A DNA stretch of 64,000 nucleotides from the NCBI GenBank assembly GCA_048262655.1, contig JBLXEY010000009.1:62001-126000 (forward strand), written 5' to 3'. The notes below the pieces were generated by a model. It saw nothing but the letters and a program-made list of their open reading frames with translations, was not told the origin of the DNA and ran no database searches. This DNA is from JABMNT01 sp048262655. GTDB taxonomy: Bacteria; Pseudomonadota; Alphaproteobacteria; Rhodospirillales; Casp-alpha2. A program made the position numbers and the translations under genes. Below are positions 50,777 to 58,959 of this stretch, one piece after another. The number at the start of each line of letters is the position of its first letter. Position 1 is the stretch's first letter.

Positions 50777-51100
50777 ATGCTCCCCTATCGTGCCACGCCC
50801 GTCCCCCTTGCCGCAGCCGCACTCCTGCTGGCGCTTTGGGTAGTGACCTCGACATCTGGCAGCATAACGCGCGCGCAGTGCGATACCGATCTTGAAGACT
50901 TGATGCGCGAAATTGAAATAAACAGAGACAAGGCCCTGCAAGATATTGAAACGCAACTCCAAGCAACCAATTTGCCACAGGAAAAACAAAACCTGTTGGC
51001 GATGCGCGAACACACTTGGGATCATGAAGAACAACAACGAGGTCAGGCCAACCATATTTGGCGGGACTGTATGAAAGCAGCGCAGGACAAAAAATCATAA
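50777..51100 (+). CDS. Small exported hypothetical protein
   Basis: The 107-residue protein has an N-terminal signal (PLAAAALLLALWVVTSTSG) and a charged helical body with two cysteines (RAQCDTDLEDL and WRDCMKAAQ) that may be bridged. The body looks like a short helical hairpin or coiled coil (RDKALQDIETQLQATN, KQNLLAMREHTWDHEEQQR). No family recognised. The ribosome binding site is weak (GAGAC). It converges on ccrM. Confidence 0.65.
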   Translation: MLPYRATPVPLAAAALLLALWVVTSTSGSITRAQCDTDLEDLMREIEINRDKALQDIETQLQATNLPQEKQNLLAMREHTWDHEEQQRGQANHIWRDCMKAAQDKKS

Positions 51101-51124
51101 AAAAGGCAGGGCCGAAGCCCTGCC
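51099..51124 (-). terminator. Rho-independent terminator after ccrM
   Basis: Arms GGCAGGGC (51105-51112) and GCCCTGCC (51117-51124) with loop CGAA. In the minus direction the stem is followed by six T (51104-51099), so it serves ccrM. On the plus strand no T run follows. Confidence 0.8.
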
Positions 51125-51180
51125 CGCGACTCTAAATTTCCAGTATCCTCCCCAGGAAACTTGGTCGCTGTCCGCTTAAC

Positions 51181-52308
51181 TCAATGCAACTCTGTCCTCA
51201 ACTTCTGACGATATATATCAATCGGCACCAATTTACCACGCTGTTCAACACACCAAAACTGCCAACCGTTGCAGGCAGGCGCTTTTTGAACGTGCGCACC
51301 AACTTGATGGATGGAGCCCCTGAATTCAGCGGAGATAAGGGTACCATCAGCACGCACACGGGCTGTATGGCGGCGGCGCATATCGGTCAGGGTTTGCCCC
51401 GGTGTCACCAAACCTTTTTCAACCAACCATCCGAACGGTATTCTGGGTTCTGCGCGTTTTGTTGGAGTGTTCAGGAATTCATCTTCAGCCAATTGTTTTA
51501 CCTTTGAAATTCTATCTTGAGCCAATTTTACATAGTCTGTATCGCGCTCGATGCCGATAAAGCTGCGGCCCAATTTTTTGGCAACAGCACCGGTCGTGCC
51601 TGTCCCGAAAAACGGATCAAGGACAACATCCCCAACATCGGTAGACGCCATAATCACCCGATGCAAAAGCGCTTCTGGCTTTTGTGTGGGGTGCGCTTTC
51701 TTTCCATTTTCTTTTAAACGTTCATTGCCCGTGCATAAGGGTAGCAGCCAGTCTGAACGCATCTGCAAGTCGTCGTTGAGCGCTTTCATCGATTCATAAT
51801 TAAAGCGGTACTTGCTGTCTTTGTCTTTAGAGACCCAAAGTATTGTCTCATGGGCGTTGGTAAAACGACGGCCACGGAAATTTGGCATCGGGTTCGTTTT
51901 CCGCCAGACAACATCATTCAGCATCCAGTATCCAATGTCCTGCAATGTGGTGCCGACCCGATAAATATTATGGTAACTACCGATAACCCACAGCGTGCCA
52001 TTAGGCTTCAGAACGCGGCGTGCCGCAGTTAACCACTCATGGCTAAATTTATCATACGCCTTGAAACTTTCGAACTGGTCCCAGTCATTATCAACCGCAT
52101 CGACCTTTGTATTATTGGGGCGCAAGAGATCGCCCCCCAGCTGTAAATTGTAAGGTGGATCGGCAAAAATCATGTCGACACTTTCTTCGGGCAGCGCGTT
52201 CAAGACGTCGACGCAGGCCCCCTGAAGAATCTTGTTTCGGTATTTTGCGATGGGATCAGGCGTTAATTCCGCGCCTTCCTCCCTGATTTTTAATTTTTCT
52301 CTGCCCAT
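51181..52308 (-). CDS. ccrM: Cell-cycle DNA adenine methyltransferase CcrM (GANTC-specific)
   Basis: This beta-class N6-adenine methyltransferase (375 residues from ATG 52308) has the catalytic DPPYNLQLGG near the N-terminus and the SAM motif DPFFGTGTTG toward the middle. The alphaproteobacterial C-terminal domain (about residues 290-375, GWLVEKGLVTPGQTL, CNGWQFWCVEQRGKLVPIDIYR) reads the target. CcrM methylates GANTC and times cell-cycle genes. The frame is open to a TTG at 52344. Several GANTC sites lie at its 5' end. The rnhB gene is just upstream on the same strand. Confidence 0.93.
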   Translation of the reverse strand: MGREKLKIREEGAELTPDPIAKYRNKILQGACVDVLNALPEESVDMIFADPPYNLQLGGDLLRPNNTKVDAVDNDWDQFESFKAYDKFSHEWLTAARRVLKPNGTLWVIGSYHNIYRVGTTLQDIGYWMLNDVVWRKTNPMPNFRGRRFTNAHETILWVSKDKDSKYRFNYESMKALNDDLQMRSDWLLPLCTGNERLKENGKKAHPTQKPEALLHRVIMASTDVGDVVLDPFFGTGTTGAVAKKLGRSFIGIERDTDYVKLAQDRISKVKQLAEDEFLNTPTKRAEPRIPFGWLVEKGLVTPGQTLTDMRRRHTARVRADGTLISAEFRGSIHQVGAHVQKAPACNGWQFWCVEQRGKLVPIDIYRQKLRTELH

Positions 52309-52331
52309 GGAAGGCAGAATGATGGAGCGTA

Positions 52332-52407
52332 GAGTCGCGGTCAAGAGTTAAATAGAATCAATGACTTAGCATTGTTTTCTAGACCTATATGTGGGAGTCT
52401 ACGAGTC
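52332..52407. promoter_or_regulatory. Cluster of four GANTC sites at the ccrM 5' end
   Basis: GANTC occurs at 52332-52336 (GAGTC), 52355-52359 (GAATC), 52395-52399 (GAGTC) and 52403-52407 (GAGTC): four in 76 bp, against roughly one per 256 bp by chance. The sites surround the probable ccrM promoter and the rnhB stop. In Caulobacter the methylation state of GANTC sites in the ccrM promoter controls its own transcription; the same is inferred here. Confidence 0.65.
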
Positions 52408-53025
52408 CACCCGACCCAATATCTTGCGGATGGGTGCATATGTTTGGCGATGTGCCGGCGTGACACCTAGAGCCGCCAGCGCCTCTTGATGCTCGCGTGT
52501 CCCATAGCCGGCATTTCGCTCCCATCCATAACCTGGGTAGGCCTCTGCCAGGTGTTGCATTTCCATATCTCGGCTTACTTTTGCAATAACACTTGCTGCT
52601 GCAATCGAATAGCTTTTGCCATCTCCCTTAACAATTGGTCTTTCTTCGCAGGCAAGACCCGGCACCTTGTTTCCATCAATCAAGGCGATATCGACCCCCA
52701 CGGCCAACGCATCAACGGCCCTACGCATTGCCAGAAATGTTGCCTGCAAAATATTAAGTTGATCAATCTCTTCGACACTTGCTCGACCGACCCCATAAGT
52801 AACCTGCTGACAAAGGGCTTTAAAAATACGATCACGTTTTGCTGCGCCAAGCTTTTTAGAATCATCCAACTGGCTTAGAAGGTCCGAAGAAATTGTGCCC
52901 CGCTCAATAACAACAGCCGCAGCCGTCACGGGCCCGGCCCAAGGGCCTCGTCCAGCTTCATCAATACCGCATGGCGCCAGGAACCCCTCCGACAAGGCCT
53001 GATCTTCATAATCGTAGCTAGGCAC
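52399..53025 (-). CDS. rnhB: Ribonuclease HII
   Basis: This 208-residue enzyme removes ribonucleotides from DNA-RNA hybrids. The catalytic Asp and Glu lie in CGIDEAGRGPWAG, with further acidic residues in ALIDGNKVPG and the SVIAKVSRD segment. The start codon is GTG 53025, eight bases inside the end of the antiporter gene. The order antiporter-rnhB-ccrM on one strand suggests one transcript in addition to a ccrM promoter of its own; rnhB beside ccrM is common in alphaproteobacteria. Confidence 0.93.
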   Translation of the reverse strand: MPSYDYEDQALSEGFLAPCGIDEAGRGPWAGPVTAAAVVIERGTISSDLLSQLDDSKKLGAAKRDRIFKALCQQVTYGVGRASVEEIDQLNILQATFLAMRRAVDALAVGVDIALIDGNKVPGLACEERPIVKGDGKSYSIAAASVIAKVSRDMEMQHLAEAYPGYGWERNAGYGTREHQEALAALGVTPAHRQTYAPIRKILGRVDS

Positions 53026-54622
53026 CGCTTTTCTTTGCGCTTGGTTTGGGTTTAGATTTCGATACAGATGTCGATCGAGGTTTCGACTTCCGCTTCGGTT
53101 TCGGTTGGGTTTTAGACTTGGAAGGCGAGCGGGGCTTGCGCTTGGCGACGGCTGGTCTGTCTTTTCCTACGTCAGGTTTCGCTTCCTGATTATGAGGAGT
53201 TTGTGCTTGCGCCGTATTGGGCTTGTCCACTGTTATCTTAGACGTTGTCTCGACACGTTTTGGCGCCGGCATGGGCGAAATATCGCCACGAGCCGCTTCC
53301 TTTCTTCGTGCTCTCTTCAAACGATGTTTCCGCAAGAACAATGCGATCCGCCGCCGAGAACGCTGTGTTTCCGTCATCGCGCCGTCGAATGTAATGGCGA
53401 CCATTTCAGCTTCCGGTCCATAAACCATTCGTAAGAGTTCGCCTGCTTCTGTCACACCATACTGCGCTAACAACCTTAATCGACGAGCAGTGAAAACCCA
53501 AATCGGGCTCAGGGCTAAGCTCATGACTGTGACCGAAATGACCAACCGACTTTCATCCCGGGTAATGACGCCCGCCTCGACACCAACCACAGATAACAGG
53601 AAAGAAAATTCACCGATTTGAGATGTTAAAAGTCCCGCAATAAAAGCTTGCTGCCATGGTTGTCCTAATAACCCCAGCAGCGCCACATTCAGAACCGTCT
53701 TAAAAATCGCCACGACGAAAAACAGGGTCGCTACCAACGCCAGATTTTCCCAGATATAGGTCAGATCAATCAGCAACCCGATGGACAGGAAGAACACCAT
53801 CATCAGGATGCTTTGGATCGGCTCTGTCACCTCAATCATCGCCGCCCGTTCGTTGGAATTACCAATAATCAATCCGGCAATAAAAGCGCCGTAGGCAGCT
53901 GATAACCCGACCAAACCGGAAAGCGCTGCCAAACAGAAACAAAACGCCAATGCAATAAGCGGTTTAAGAGCTGTCGAATTGCTGGCAAACCCCAGCAGTG
54001 GCAACTTGACCTTTCGACCGGTCGACAAAAAGAGAATAAGTGCGATCAGGAATCCGATTGAAAAAAGAATTTTGGGAACCGAGTACCAGTCAAAACCATC
54101 ACCCCCCATGGCGGCCACACCCAACATCATGGGGACCACAGCTAAATCCTGTGCGATGAGCACGCCAACCGCAACCCGCCCGGCACGTGTGCGCAATTCA
54201 CCAACATCTTCCAACAGCTTGATCGCAACAGCGGTTGATGAAACCGCTATGACAAAACCCAGTAAGATCGCCAGTTCAATTTTAAGATCAAAGACGACGG
54301 ACATCAGAAGCATCGCGCCGACGGAACCGCCAATCTGTAATAGTGTCGCAAGTACAGTTAGTCGCCATATACGTCGAAACGACCGTAAAGAAAGCTCCAT
54401 TCCAACGACGAAAAGCAGCAATAAAACGCCCATTTCAGCCAATACGTCGATTTGTTCGCGGTCTTCGACAAACGCAAGCACCGAAGGGCCCAACAAGATA
54501 CCTGCCAGAATATATCCGACCAAAGCCGGTTGGCGAAATCGTTCCATAGCGAGACCGCATACAAGCGCAGCCAGAATGACCGCTGCGATTGCCGTCAACG
54601 AATGATGAACATCAGATTCCAT
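53018..54622 (-). CDS. CPA2 family cation:proton antiporter with basic C-terminal tail
   Basis: This 534-residue protein has about 12 helices of the monovalent cation:proton antiporter-2 family (KefB-like). MERFRQPALVGYILAGILLGPS, LLLFVVGMELSLRSF, and SSTAVAIKLLEDVGELRTRAGR with AQDLAVVP are typical. There is no TrkA-N domain. Instead, about 130 cytoplasmic residues end in a lysine/proline/serine-rich, probably disordered tail (KPKRKSKPRSTSVSKSKPKP), which is unusual for the family. It overlaps rnhB by eight bases. Confidence 0.88.
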   Translation of the reverse strand: MESDVHHSLTAIAAVILAALVCGLAMERFRQPALVGYILAGILLGPSVLAFVEDREQIDVLAEMGVLLLLFVVGMELSLRSFRRIWRLTVLATLLQIGGSVGAMLLMSVVFDLKIELAILLGFVIAVSSTAVAIKLLEDVGELRTRAGRVAVGVLIAQDLAVVPMMLGVAAMGGDGFDWYSVPKILFSIGFLIALILFLSTGRKVKLPLLGFASNSTALKPLIALAFCFCLAALSGLVGLSAAYGAFIAGLIIGNSNERAAMIEVTEPIQSILMMVFFLSIGLLIDLTYIWENLALVATLFFVVAIFKTVLNVALLGLLGQPWQQAFIAGLLTSQIGEFSFLLSVVGVEAGVITRDESRLVISVTVMSLALSPIWVFTARRLRLLAQYGVTEAGELLRMVYGPEAEMVAITFDGAMTETQRSRRRIALFLRKHRLKRARRKEAARGDISPMPAPKRVETTSKITVDKPNTAQAQTPHNQEAKPDVGKDRPAVAKRKPRSPSKSKTQPKPKRKSKPRSTSVSKSKPKPSAKKSGA

Positions 54623-54732
54623 TTCATAAGATTAACATGCCGACAAGGTCATATACAGAACTTACAACCTTGAAAACGGCGCCCTTTCGCGCCATCAATT
54701 GATAGAAAACTGCGCAGGGAGTATCGATCGAT

Positions 54733-55191
54733 ATGGCCAAACCAAATGTAACAATTCGCCAAATTCTGCAAACAGACCTGGAGGCTTGGCAAACCATGTG
54801 GGAAGAATATCTGGCCTTCTACAAGCAAAACTTACCCCCTGAAGTCACCTCAGCTACTTGGGATCGTTTTTTTGATTCCAGTTGTCCCATGTATTGTTTA
54901 GTCGCTGAAGACAAGGACAACCGGCTTCTTGGTTTTGCCGCTCACGTCGTTCATCCCGGCACCTGGGGCACAGGTAATGTCTGTTATCTCGAGGATTTAT
55001 ATGTGGCTCCCCATGCCAGATGCATGGGGGTCGCGCGAAAAATGATCGGGCATCTTGTCGACACGGGGAAACATAAGTCCTGGTATCGCATCTATTGGCA
55101 TACCGATGGTGAGAACCATACGGCGCGGGCGCTTTATGATAAAATAGGCGTTTTGACTGACCGCGTGAAATACGACATCGAACTTTCATAG
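54733..55191 (+). CDS. GNAT family N-acetyltransferase
   Basis: The 152-residue protein shows the GNAT fold: an N-terminal VTIRQILQTDLEAWQTMWEEY, the beta strands ending in CYLEDLYVAPHARCMGVARKMI with the acetyl-CoA loop (R-x-x-G-V-A/G type), and WHTDGENHTARALYDKIG. The acceptor is unknown. The N-terminal WEEYLAFYK resembles acetyltransferases acting on small amines. It is monocistronic, divergent from the antiporter. Confidence 0.87.
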   Translation: MAKPNVTIRQILQTDLEAWQTMWEEYLAFYKQNLPPEVTSATWDRFFDSSCPMYCLVAEDKDNRLLGFAAHVVHPGTWGTGNVCYLEDLYVAPHARCMGVARKMIGHLVDTGKHKSWYRIYWHTDGENHTARALYDKIGVLTDRVKYDIELS

Positions 55192-55222
55192 GGCCTGGGT
55201 TCAAATGCCAAACGAAAACCGA

Positions 55223-56314
55223 CTAAAATAATGTCATTTGATCTCCGGTGCGCACAGGCCTTTTGAACAGACTCTTATCAAAATGCCGCTCGGCGGCTCG
55301 CTTATCCGCCATCCCAAATTTGCGAATGGCCGAGCGATAACGCTTGTTAATCATTTCCGCGTAAGGCCCGGTGCCAACCATGCGTTCTTTCCAGTTTGAC
55401 CGATACAGTTTCCCGCCATGGGATTGACGCATTAGCGACAAAACGCGCTCTCGTTTAAACGGCTCATGTGTCTCCAGCCATTCTTCGAATAAGCCTTCTA
55501 TTTCAAGAGGCAATCGAAGCAATATATAAACCGCACTGGACGCACCGTCGAGATGCGCCGCTTCTATAATCCGTTCCATCTCATGATCCGTAAGCGCAGG
55601 AATGATCGGCGCGATCATTACCGTTGTCGGGATACCAGCTTCAGCAAGTTTGCGAACTGCAGCCAAACGTTTCATCGGCGTCGGCGCTCTTGGTTCGAGT
55701 TTGCGAGCCAACTCACGATCCAGTGTGGTAATGGAAATGGCGACGCTTGCCAGATTCTTTTCAGCCATCGGTTTCAGAATATCCAAATCTCTCAGCACCA
55801 AATCGGATTTGGTAATGATACCGACGGGATGTTGGAAATTTCTAAAGACTTCAAGGACACTCCGCGTAATTTTCTGATTTTTTTCGATTGGCTGATAGGG
55901 GTCTGTATTGGCACCTAATTGAACGACATCACACTGGTATTTCGGATGTCGAAATTCACGCTCCAAAATATCCGCCGCATTAGGCTTCGATATCAATTGC
56001 GTTTCAAAGTCGAGGCCGGGTGAGAACCCATAATAGGCATGAGTTGGTCTTGCAAAACAGTAGATGCAGCCGTGCTCGCAGCCTTTATACGGGTTCAAGG
56101 AACGGTCAAATGGAATATCTGGTGACGTGTTTTTTGCGATGACAGTTTTCGGATATTCCGCCGTCACCTGCGTGCGTAACGGGGCAGCATCGTTCGGTTC
56201 ACCCAGGCCCCAACCGTCATCAACAAGGTGCCGTGTTTGTGTCTCGAACCGCCCCGTTAGATTGGAGACGGCACCACGACCTTTCTTCGCAACAAAGGGC
56301 AGAACATCAACCAT
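55223..56314 (-). CDS. PA0069 family radical SAM protein
   Basis: The 363-residue protein belongs to the SplB-like PA0069 group. The iron-sulfur motif CEHGCIYCFARPTHAYYG (CxxxCxxC) is at about residues 77-84, and VVQLGANTDPYQPIEK is typical of the group. Its reaction is unknown. TGGAG directly abuts the ATG, an unusual arrangement. The gene appears alone. Confidence 0.88.
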   Translation of the reverse strand: MVDVLPFVAKKGRGAVSNLTGRFETQTRHLVDDGWGLGEPNDAAPLRTQVTAEYPKTVIAKNTSPDIPFDRSLNPYKGCEHGCIYCFARPTHAYYGFSPGLDFETQLISKPNAADILEREFRHPKYQCDVVQLGANTDPYQPIEKNQKITRSVLEVFRNFQHPVGIITKSDLVLRDLDILKPMAEKNLASVAISITTLDRELARKLEPRAPTPMKRLAAVRKLAEAGIPTTVMIAPIIPALTDHEMERIIEAAHLDGASSAVYILLRLPLEIEGLFEEWLETHEPFKRERVLSLMRQSHGGKLYRSNWKERMVGTGPYAEMINKRYRSAIRKFGMADKRAAERHFDKSLFKRPVRTGDQMTLF

Positions 56315-56420
56315 CTCCAGAGAATAATTAAAACACTAGAACAAATCAAGAACATTAACGCAAAAAGTGTCTTGTTTTGGCGGCCGTCTGCCAATTGGCC
56401 GCAAATTATACAAAGCCGGG

Positions 56421-56858
56421 TCAGAGTAATTTGAGGGCCAACGCTGCGACGACGATATATCTGGTCGTCTTGGCGATAGCGACGAGTAACAAAAAAGACC
56501 ACAAGGGTTCGCGGAGAACGCCAGCCACCAAAGTTAAGGGGTCTCCAATGATCGGCACCCAACTCAACAGCAAGCTCCATCGCCCATACCTATGGTACCA
56601 GCGCGTCGCTTTATCGAGTTGTTCGTCAGAGGCCGGAAACCACTTTCGGTCCCGCAGCTTGTCAATCCCATGCCCCAGGAACCAATTCACAACCGCGCCA
56701 AGCGTATTACCTGCGCTGGCAACAGCGACCAGCAAAGCAACAGAATAGTCTTCGGAAAGGATAAGACCGGCAAGCCCTAGTTCCGACTGCGCAGGCAAGA
56801 TAGTCGCCGCCAGAAACGCAACACCGAACAATCCTCCATAGATGGCGAAATCAGCCAT
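56421..56858 (-). CDS. YqaA family (DedA-like) membrane protein
   Basis: The 145-residue membrane protein has helices around residues 7-30, 38-60 and 110-140 and the SNARE-associated/DedA-like core: ILPAQSELGLAGLI, SAGNTLGAVVNWFLGHGI and SWVPIIGDPLTLVAGVLR with the conserved Gly-Asp-Pro. DedA-type proteins are lipid-handling membrane proteins; the role of YqaA is unknown. The 105-bp gap to the radical SAM gene holds nothing recognisable. Confidence 0.87.
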   Translation of the reverse strand: MADFAIYGGLFGVAFLAATILPAQSELGLAGLILSEDYSVALLVAVASAGNTLGAVVNWFLGHGIDKLRDRKWFPASDEQLDKATRWYHRYGRWSLLLSWVPIIGDPLTLVAGVLREPLWSFLLLVAIAKTTRYIVVAALALKLL

Positions 56859-56926
56859 AAATCAGCCGCCCCATGGCATCCCATCGAATTGGGCCTGCTT
56901 GATCAGGAAAAAACCGAAAGCGTCTT

Positions 56927-57835
56927 CTACCCGTCATCTGAATGAACTTCTTCTAGAAGCCATTCCCGAAAAGCGGCATTCTTAAAAACATCAGCCTGGG
57001 CTTCCGGGCAGACAACGTAGAACCCGTATCCGAAATCCAACTCGAGCTCGAACGGAATGACCAGTCGGCCACTTGCAACGTCACTGGCGACAATTTTTTT
57101 ATTTCCCAAGGCAATGCCTTGACCGTCTGCCGCTGCTTCCAGTGCCAGAATTTCCGTCGTAAACGTCAGGCCAAGCGACGTATCGATACCTTCAATACCG
57201 GCCATCTTCAGCCACATTTGCCAATCGGGCTGGACCCAGCTGGTATACCCCCAATCACAATGTAAAAGCTTATGATACCTGATATTTTCAGGGGTATCCA
57301 AGGGATGCTCCCCTTTAAGTAAAGCTGGACAGCAAACCGGCGTCGTATATTCATGCATCAACAAATCGGACTTAAGGCCCGGATAATCTCCGTAGCCAAA
57401 TCGGATGGCGAGATCGATATTCTCCCGGCCAAAATCAACAAGCCCGATTGAAGGGTCAACTCTAATTCGAATATCGGGATATTGAGCTTGAAATCTCGGC
57501 AAACGCCGAACAAGCCATTTTGCGGCAAAGCTTGGCGCCACAGAAACTGTTAGGGTGCCGGATGCTTCATGCGACTGCATTTTCTCTATCCCGGTGACAA
57601 GTTGGTCAAGCCCATCAGCCAAAAAAGGCAGGGCCGTTTGTCCCGCGTCAGTCAGCATGATTGCCCGGGTCATTCTGCGAAACAGCGGCACGCCAACAAT
57701 ATCTTCAAGGTTCCGGACTTGCTGAGACACGGCCGCTGCAGTGACGTTGAGTTCATCAGCCGCTTTCGTAAAGCTTAAGTGTCGTGCGGCAGCTTCAAAC
57801 GCACGTATGGCATTCAGAGGAGGAAGTTTTCGCAA
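56927..57835 (-). CDS. LysR family regulator, GcvA type
   Basis: The 302-residue regulator begins RKLPPLNAIRAFEAAARHLS, the standard N-terminus of GcvA-type proteins, with the HTH following (FTKAADELNVTAAAVSQQV) and a GcvA-like binding domain. The start codon is TTG 57835, with AAAGG 10 bases upstream; no ATG in frame would keep the N-terminus. No glycine-cleavage or beta-lactamase genes are nearby, so its target is unknown. It is divergent from the 52-residue gene and may act there. Confidence 0.88.
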   Translation of the reverse strand: MRKLPPLNAIRAFEAAARHLSFTKAADELNVTAAAVSQQVRNLEDIVGVPLFRRMTRAIMLTDAGQTALPFLADGLDQLVTGIEKMQSHEASGTLTVSVAPSFAAKWLVRRLPRFQAQYPDIRIRVDPSIGLVDFGRENIDLAIRFGYGDYPGLKSDLLMHEYTTPVCCPALLKGEHPLDTPENIRYHKLLHCDWGYTSWVQPDWQMWLKMAGIEGIDTSLGLTFTTEILALEAAADGQGIALGNKKIVASDVASGRLVIPFELELDFGYGFYVVCPEAQADVFKNAAFREWLLEEVHSDDG

Positions 57836-57977
57836 GTCTCATACGCCTTTATGAATTAGATTTTCTTTATCATGCCAGCAGAAAACATCGTTTGTAAAGA
57901 GCGCGGTGCAATTCTATTTATTATTCAACAGCGCAACACATAATAATTGGACAACAGATCAAAAAAGGAATTTAACC

Positions 57978-58136
57978 ATGACAACTCTAAGCCCCACCTA
58001 CACCGAGAGCAGAAATACTTTCACATTGCAGTCTTCCGAACTCAGCCTCAGCTTGATGGTCTCAATTTGGGCTCTGCATGCCGTTAATTTTGTCGAACGG
58101 GCCTTAACTCGTTTTCGCGCCGAAAACGCCCGTTAA
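57978..58136 (+). CDS. Small 52-residue protein with its own terminator
   Basis: This short gene has AAGGA 9 bases before the ATG and a rho-independent terminator just after it, so it is probably a real single-gene transcript. The product has a polar Ser/Thr-rich start (MTTLSPTYTESRNTFTLQSS) and a likely amphipathic helix (SLMVSIWALHAVNFVERALT) with a basic end. There are no cysteines and no signal peptide. It resembles the lead-in part of DUF1127-type small proteins only vaguely; no family assigned. Confidence 0.6.
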   Translation: MTTLSPTYTESRNTFTLQSSELSLSLMVSIWALHAVNFVERALTRFRAENAR

Positions 58137-58163
58137 GATTAATATTATCTTTACCATCACCTG

Positions 58164-58208
58164 CCCTGCGTTGTCTGGCAATCACGTCTGCCAACGCAGG
58201 GATTTTTT
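58164..58208 (+). terminator. Rho-independent terminator after the 52-residue gene
   Basis: CCCTGCGTTG (58164-58173) pairs with CAACGCAGGG (58192-58201); an inner GCA/TGC pairing extends it past a four-base bulge. Six T follow at 58203-58208. Confidence 0.85.
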
Positions 58209-58278
58209 ATGGCGATTTGCAGACGACCCTGGCTGTGCTATGTGATGCATCAAACGCATTATCTGAGCCGGGTTTTCC

Positions 58279-58950
58279 ATGCTGAGCATTGTTATCCCCA
58301 CCTTAAATGACGGGCCTCGATTTGGACCCACGCTCGAGCGATTGAGCAGTTACGAGGGCCCTATGGAGCTTATCGTTAGCGATGGCGGGTCTGATGATCA
58401 AACCTTTGCGTTGACAGCCAAGGCCGGTGGCAAGTTCTATATGGCCCCAAAAGGACGTGGCGATCAGCTCCAGATGGGCGCAGACGTCTCCGTTGGCAGT
58501 TGGATGTTATTCCTGCACGCTGACACCAAATTAGGCCCAGGCTGGGTAACAGCCGTAAATCGTTTTATGGCCGACCCTGAAAACCGCTATCGTGCCGCGT
58601 ATTTTATGTTTGCCCTGGATGATACAAATCCCCGCGCCAGAACCATGGAACGGATTGTTGACTGGCGCTGCAAAACATTTTCACTTCCATACGGCGATCA
58701 GGGACTACTGATTAGCCGCGCGTTTTACGAACGCATCGGCGGCTTTAATGCGATCCCCCTGATGGAAGATGTTGACTTAATTCAACGCATCCCAAATCAT
58801 CGACTCGAATGTTTGCCGGTATTAGCAATTACATCGGCAGACCGCTATCGGAAGAGTGGGTACCTTCTGCGCCCCCTAAAAAACCTTTTATGCCTGTGCC
58901 TGTTTATGATTGGCGTTTCTCCAAAAATCATCAACGACATATACCGCTAG
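58279..58950 (+). CDS. TIGR04283 family glycosyltransferase (arsenosugar-type)
   Basis: This 223-residue GT-A family 2 glycosyltransferase has IVIPTLNDGPRF, LIVSDGGSDDQT with the metal/nucleotide aspartates, FLHADTKLGPGW (DXD-like) and YGDQGLLISRAFYERIGGF. The TIGR04283 family is named for an arsenosugar context in some genomes; here no arsenic methyltransferase (arsM) or ars gene is in the window, so the acceptor is open. The next gene (TIGR04282) is its standard partner, 9 bp downstream. Confidence 0.87.
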   Translation: MLSIVIPTLNDGPRFGPTLERLSSYEGPMELIVSDGGSDDQTFALTAKAGGKFYMAPKGRGDQLQMGADVSVGSWMLFLHADTKLGPGWVTAVNRFMADPENRYRAAYFMFALDDTNPRARTMERIVDWRCKTFSLPYGDQGLLISRAFYERIGGFNAIPLMEDVDLIQRIPNHRLECLPVLAITSADRYRKSGYLLRPLKNLLCLCLFMIGVSPKIINDIYR

Positions 58951-58959
58951 GACATTTTG

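Noticed and set aside
52348..52361. CtrA site in front of ccrM
   Set aside because: TTAA and TCAA are six rather than seven bases apart and one half deviates; not enough for a call.
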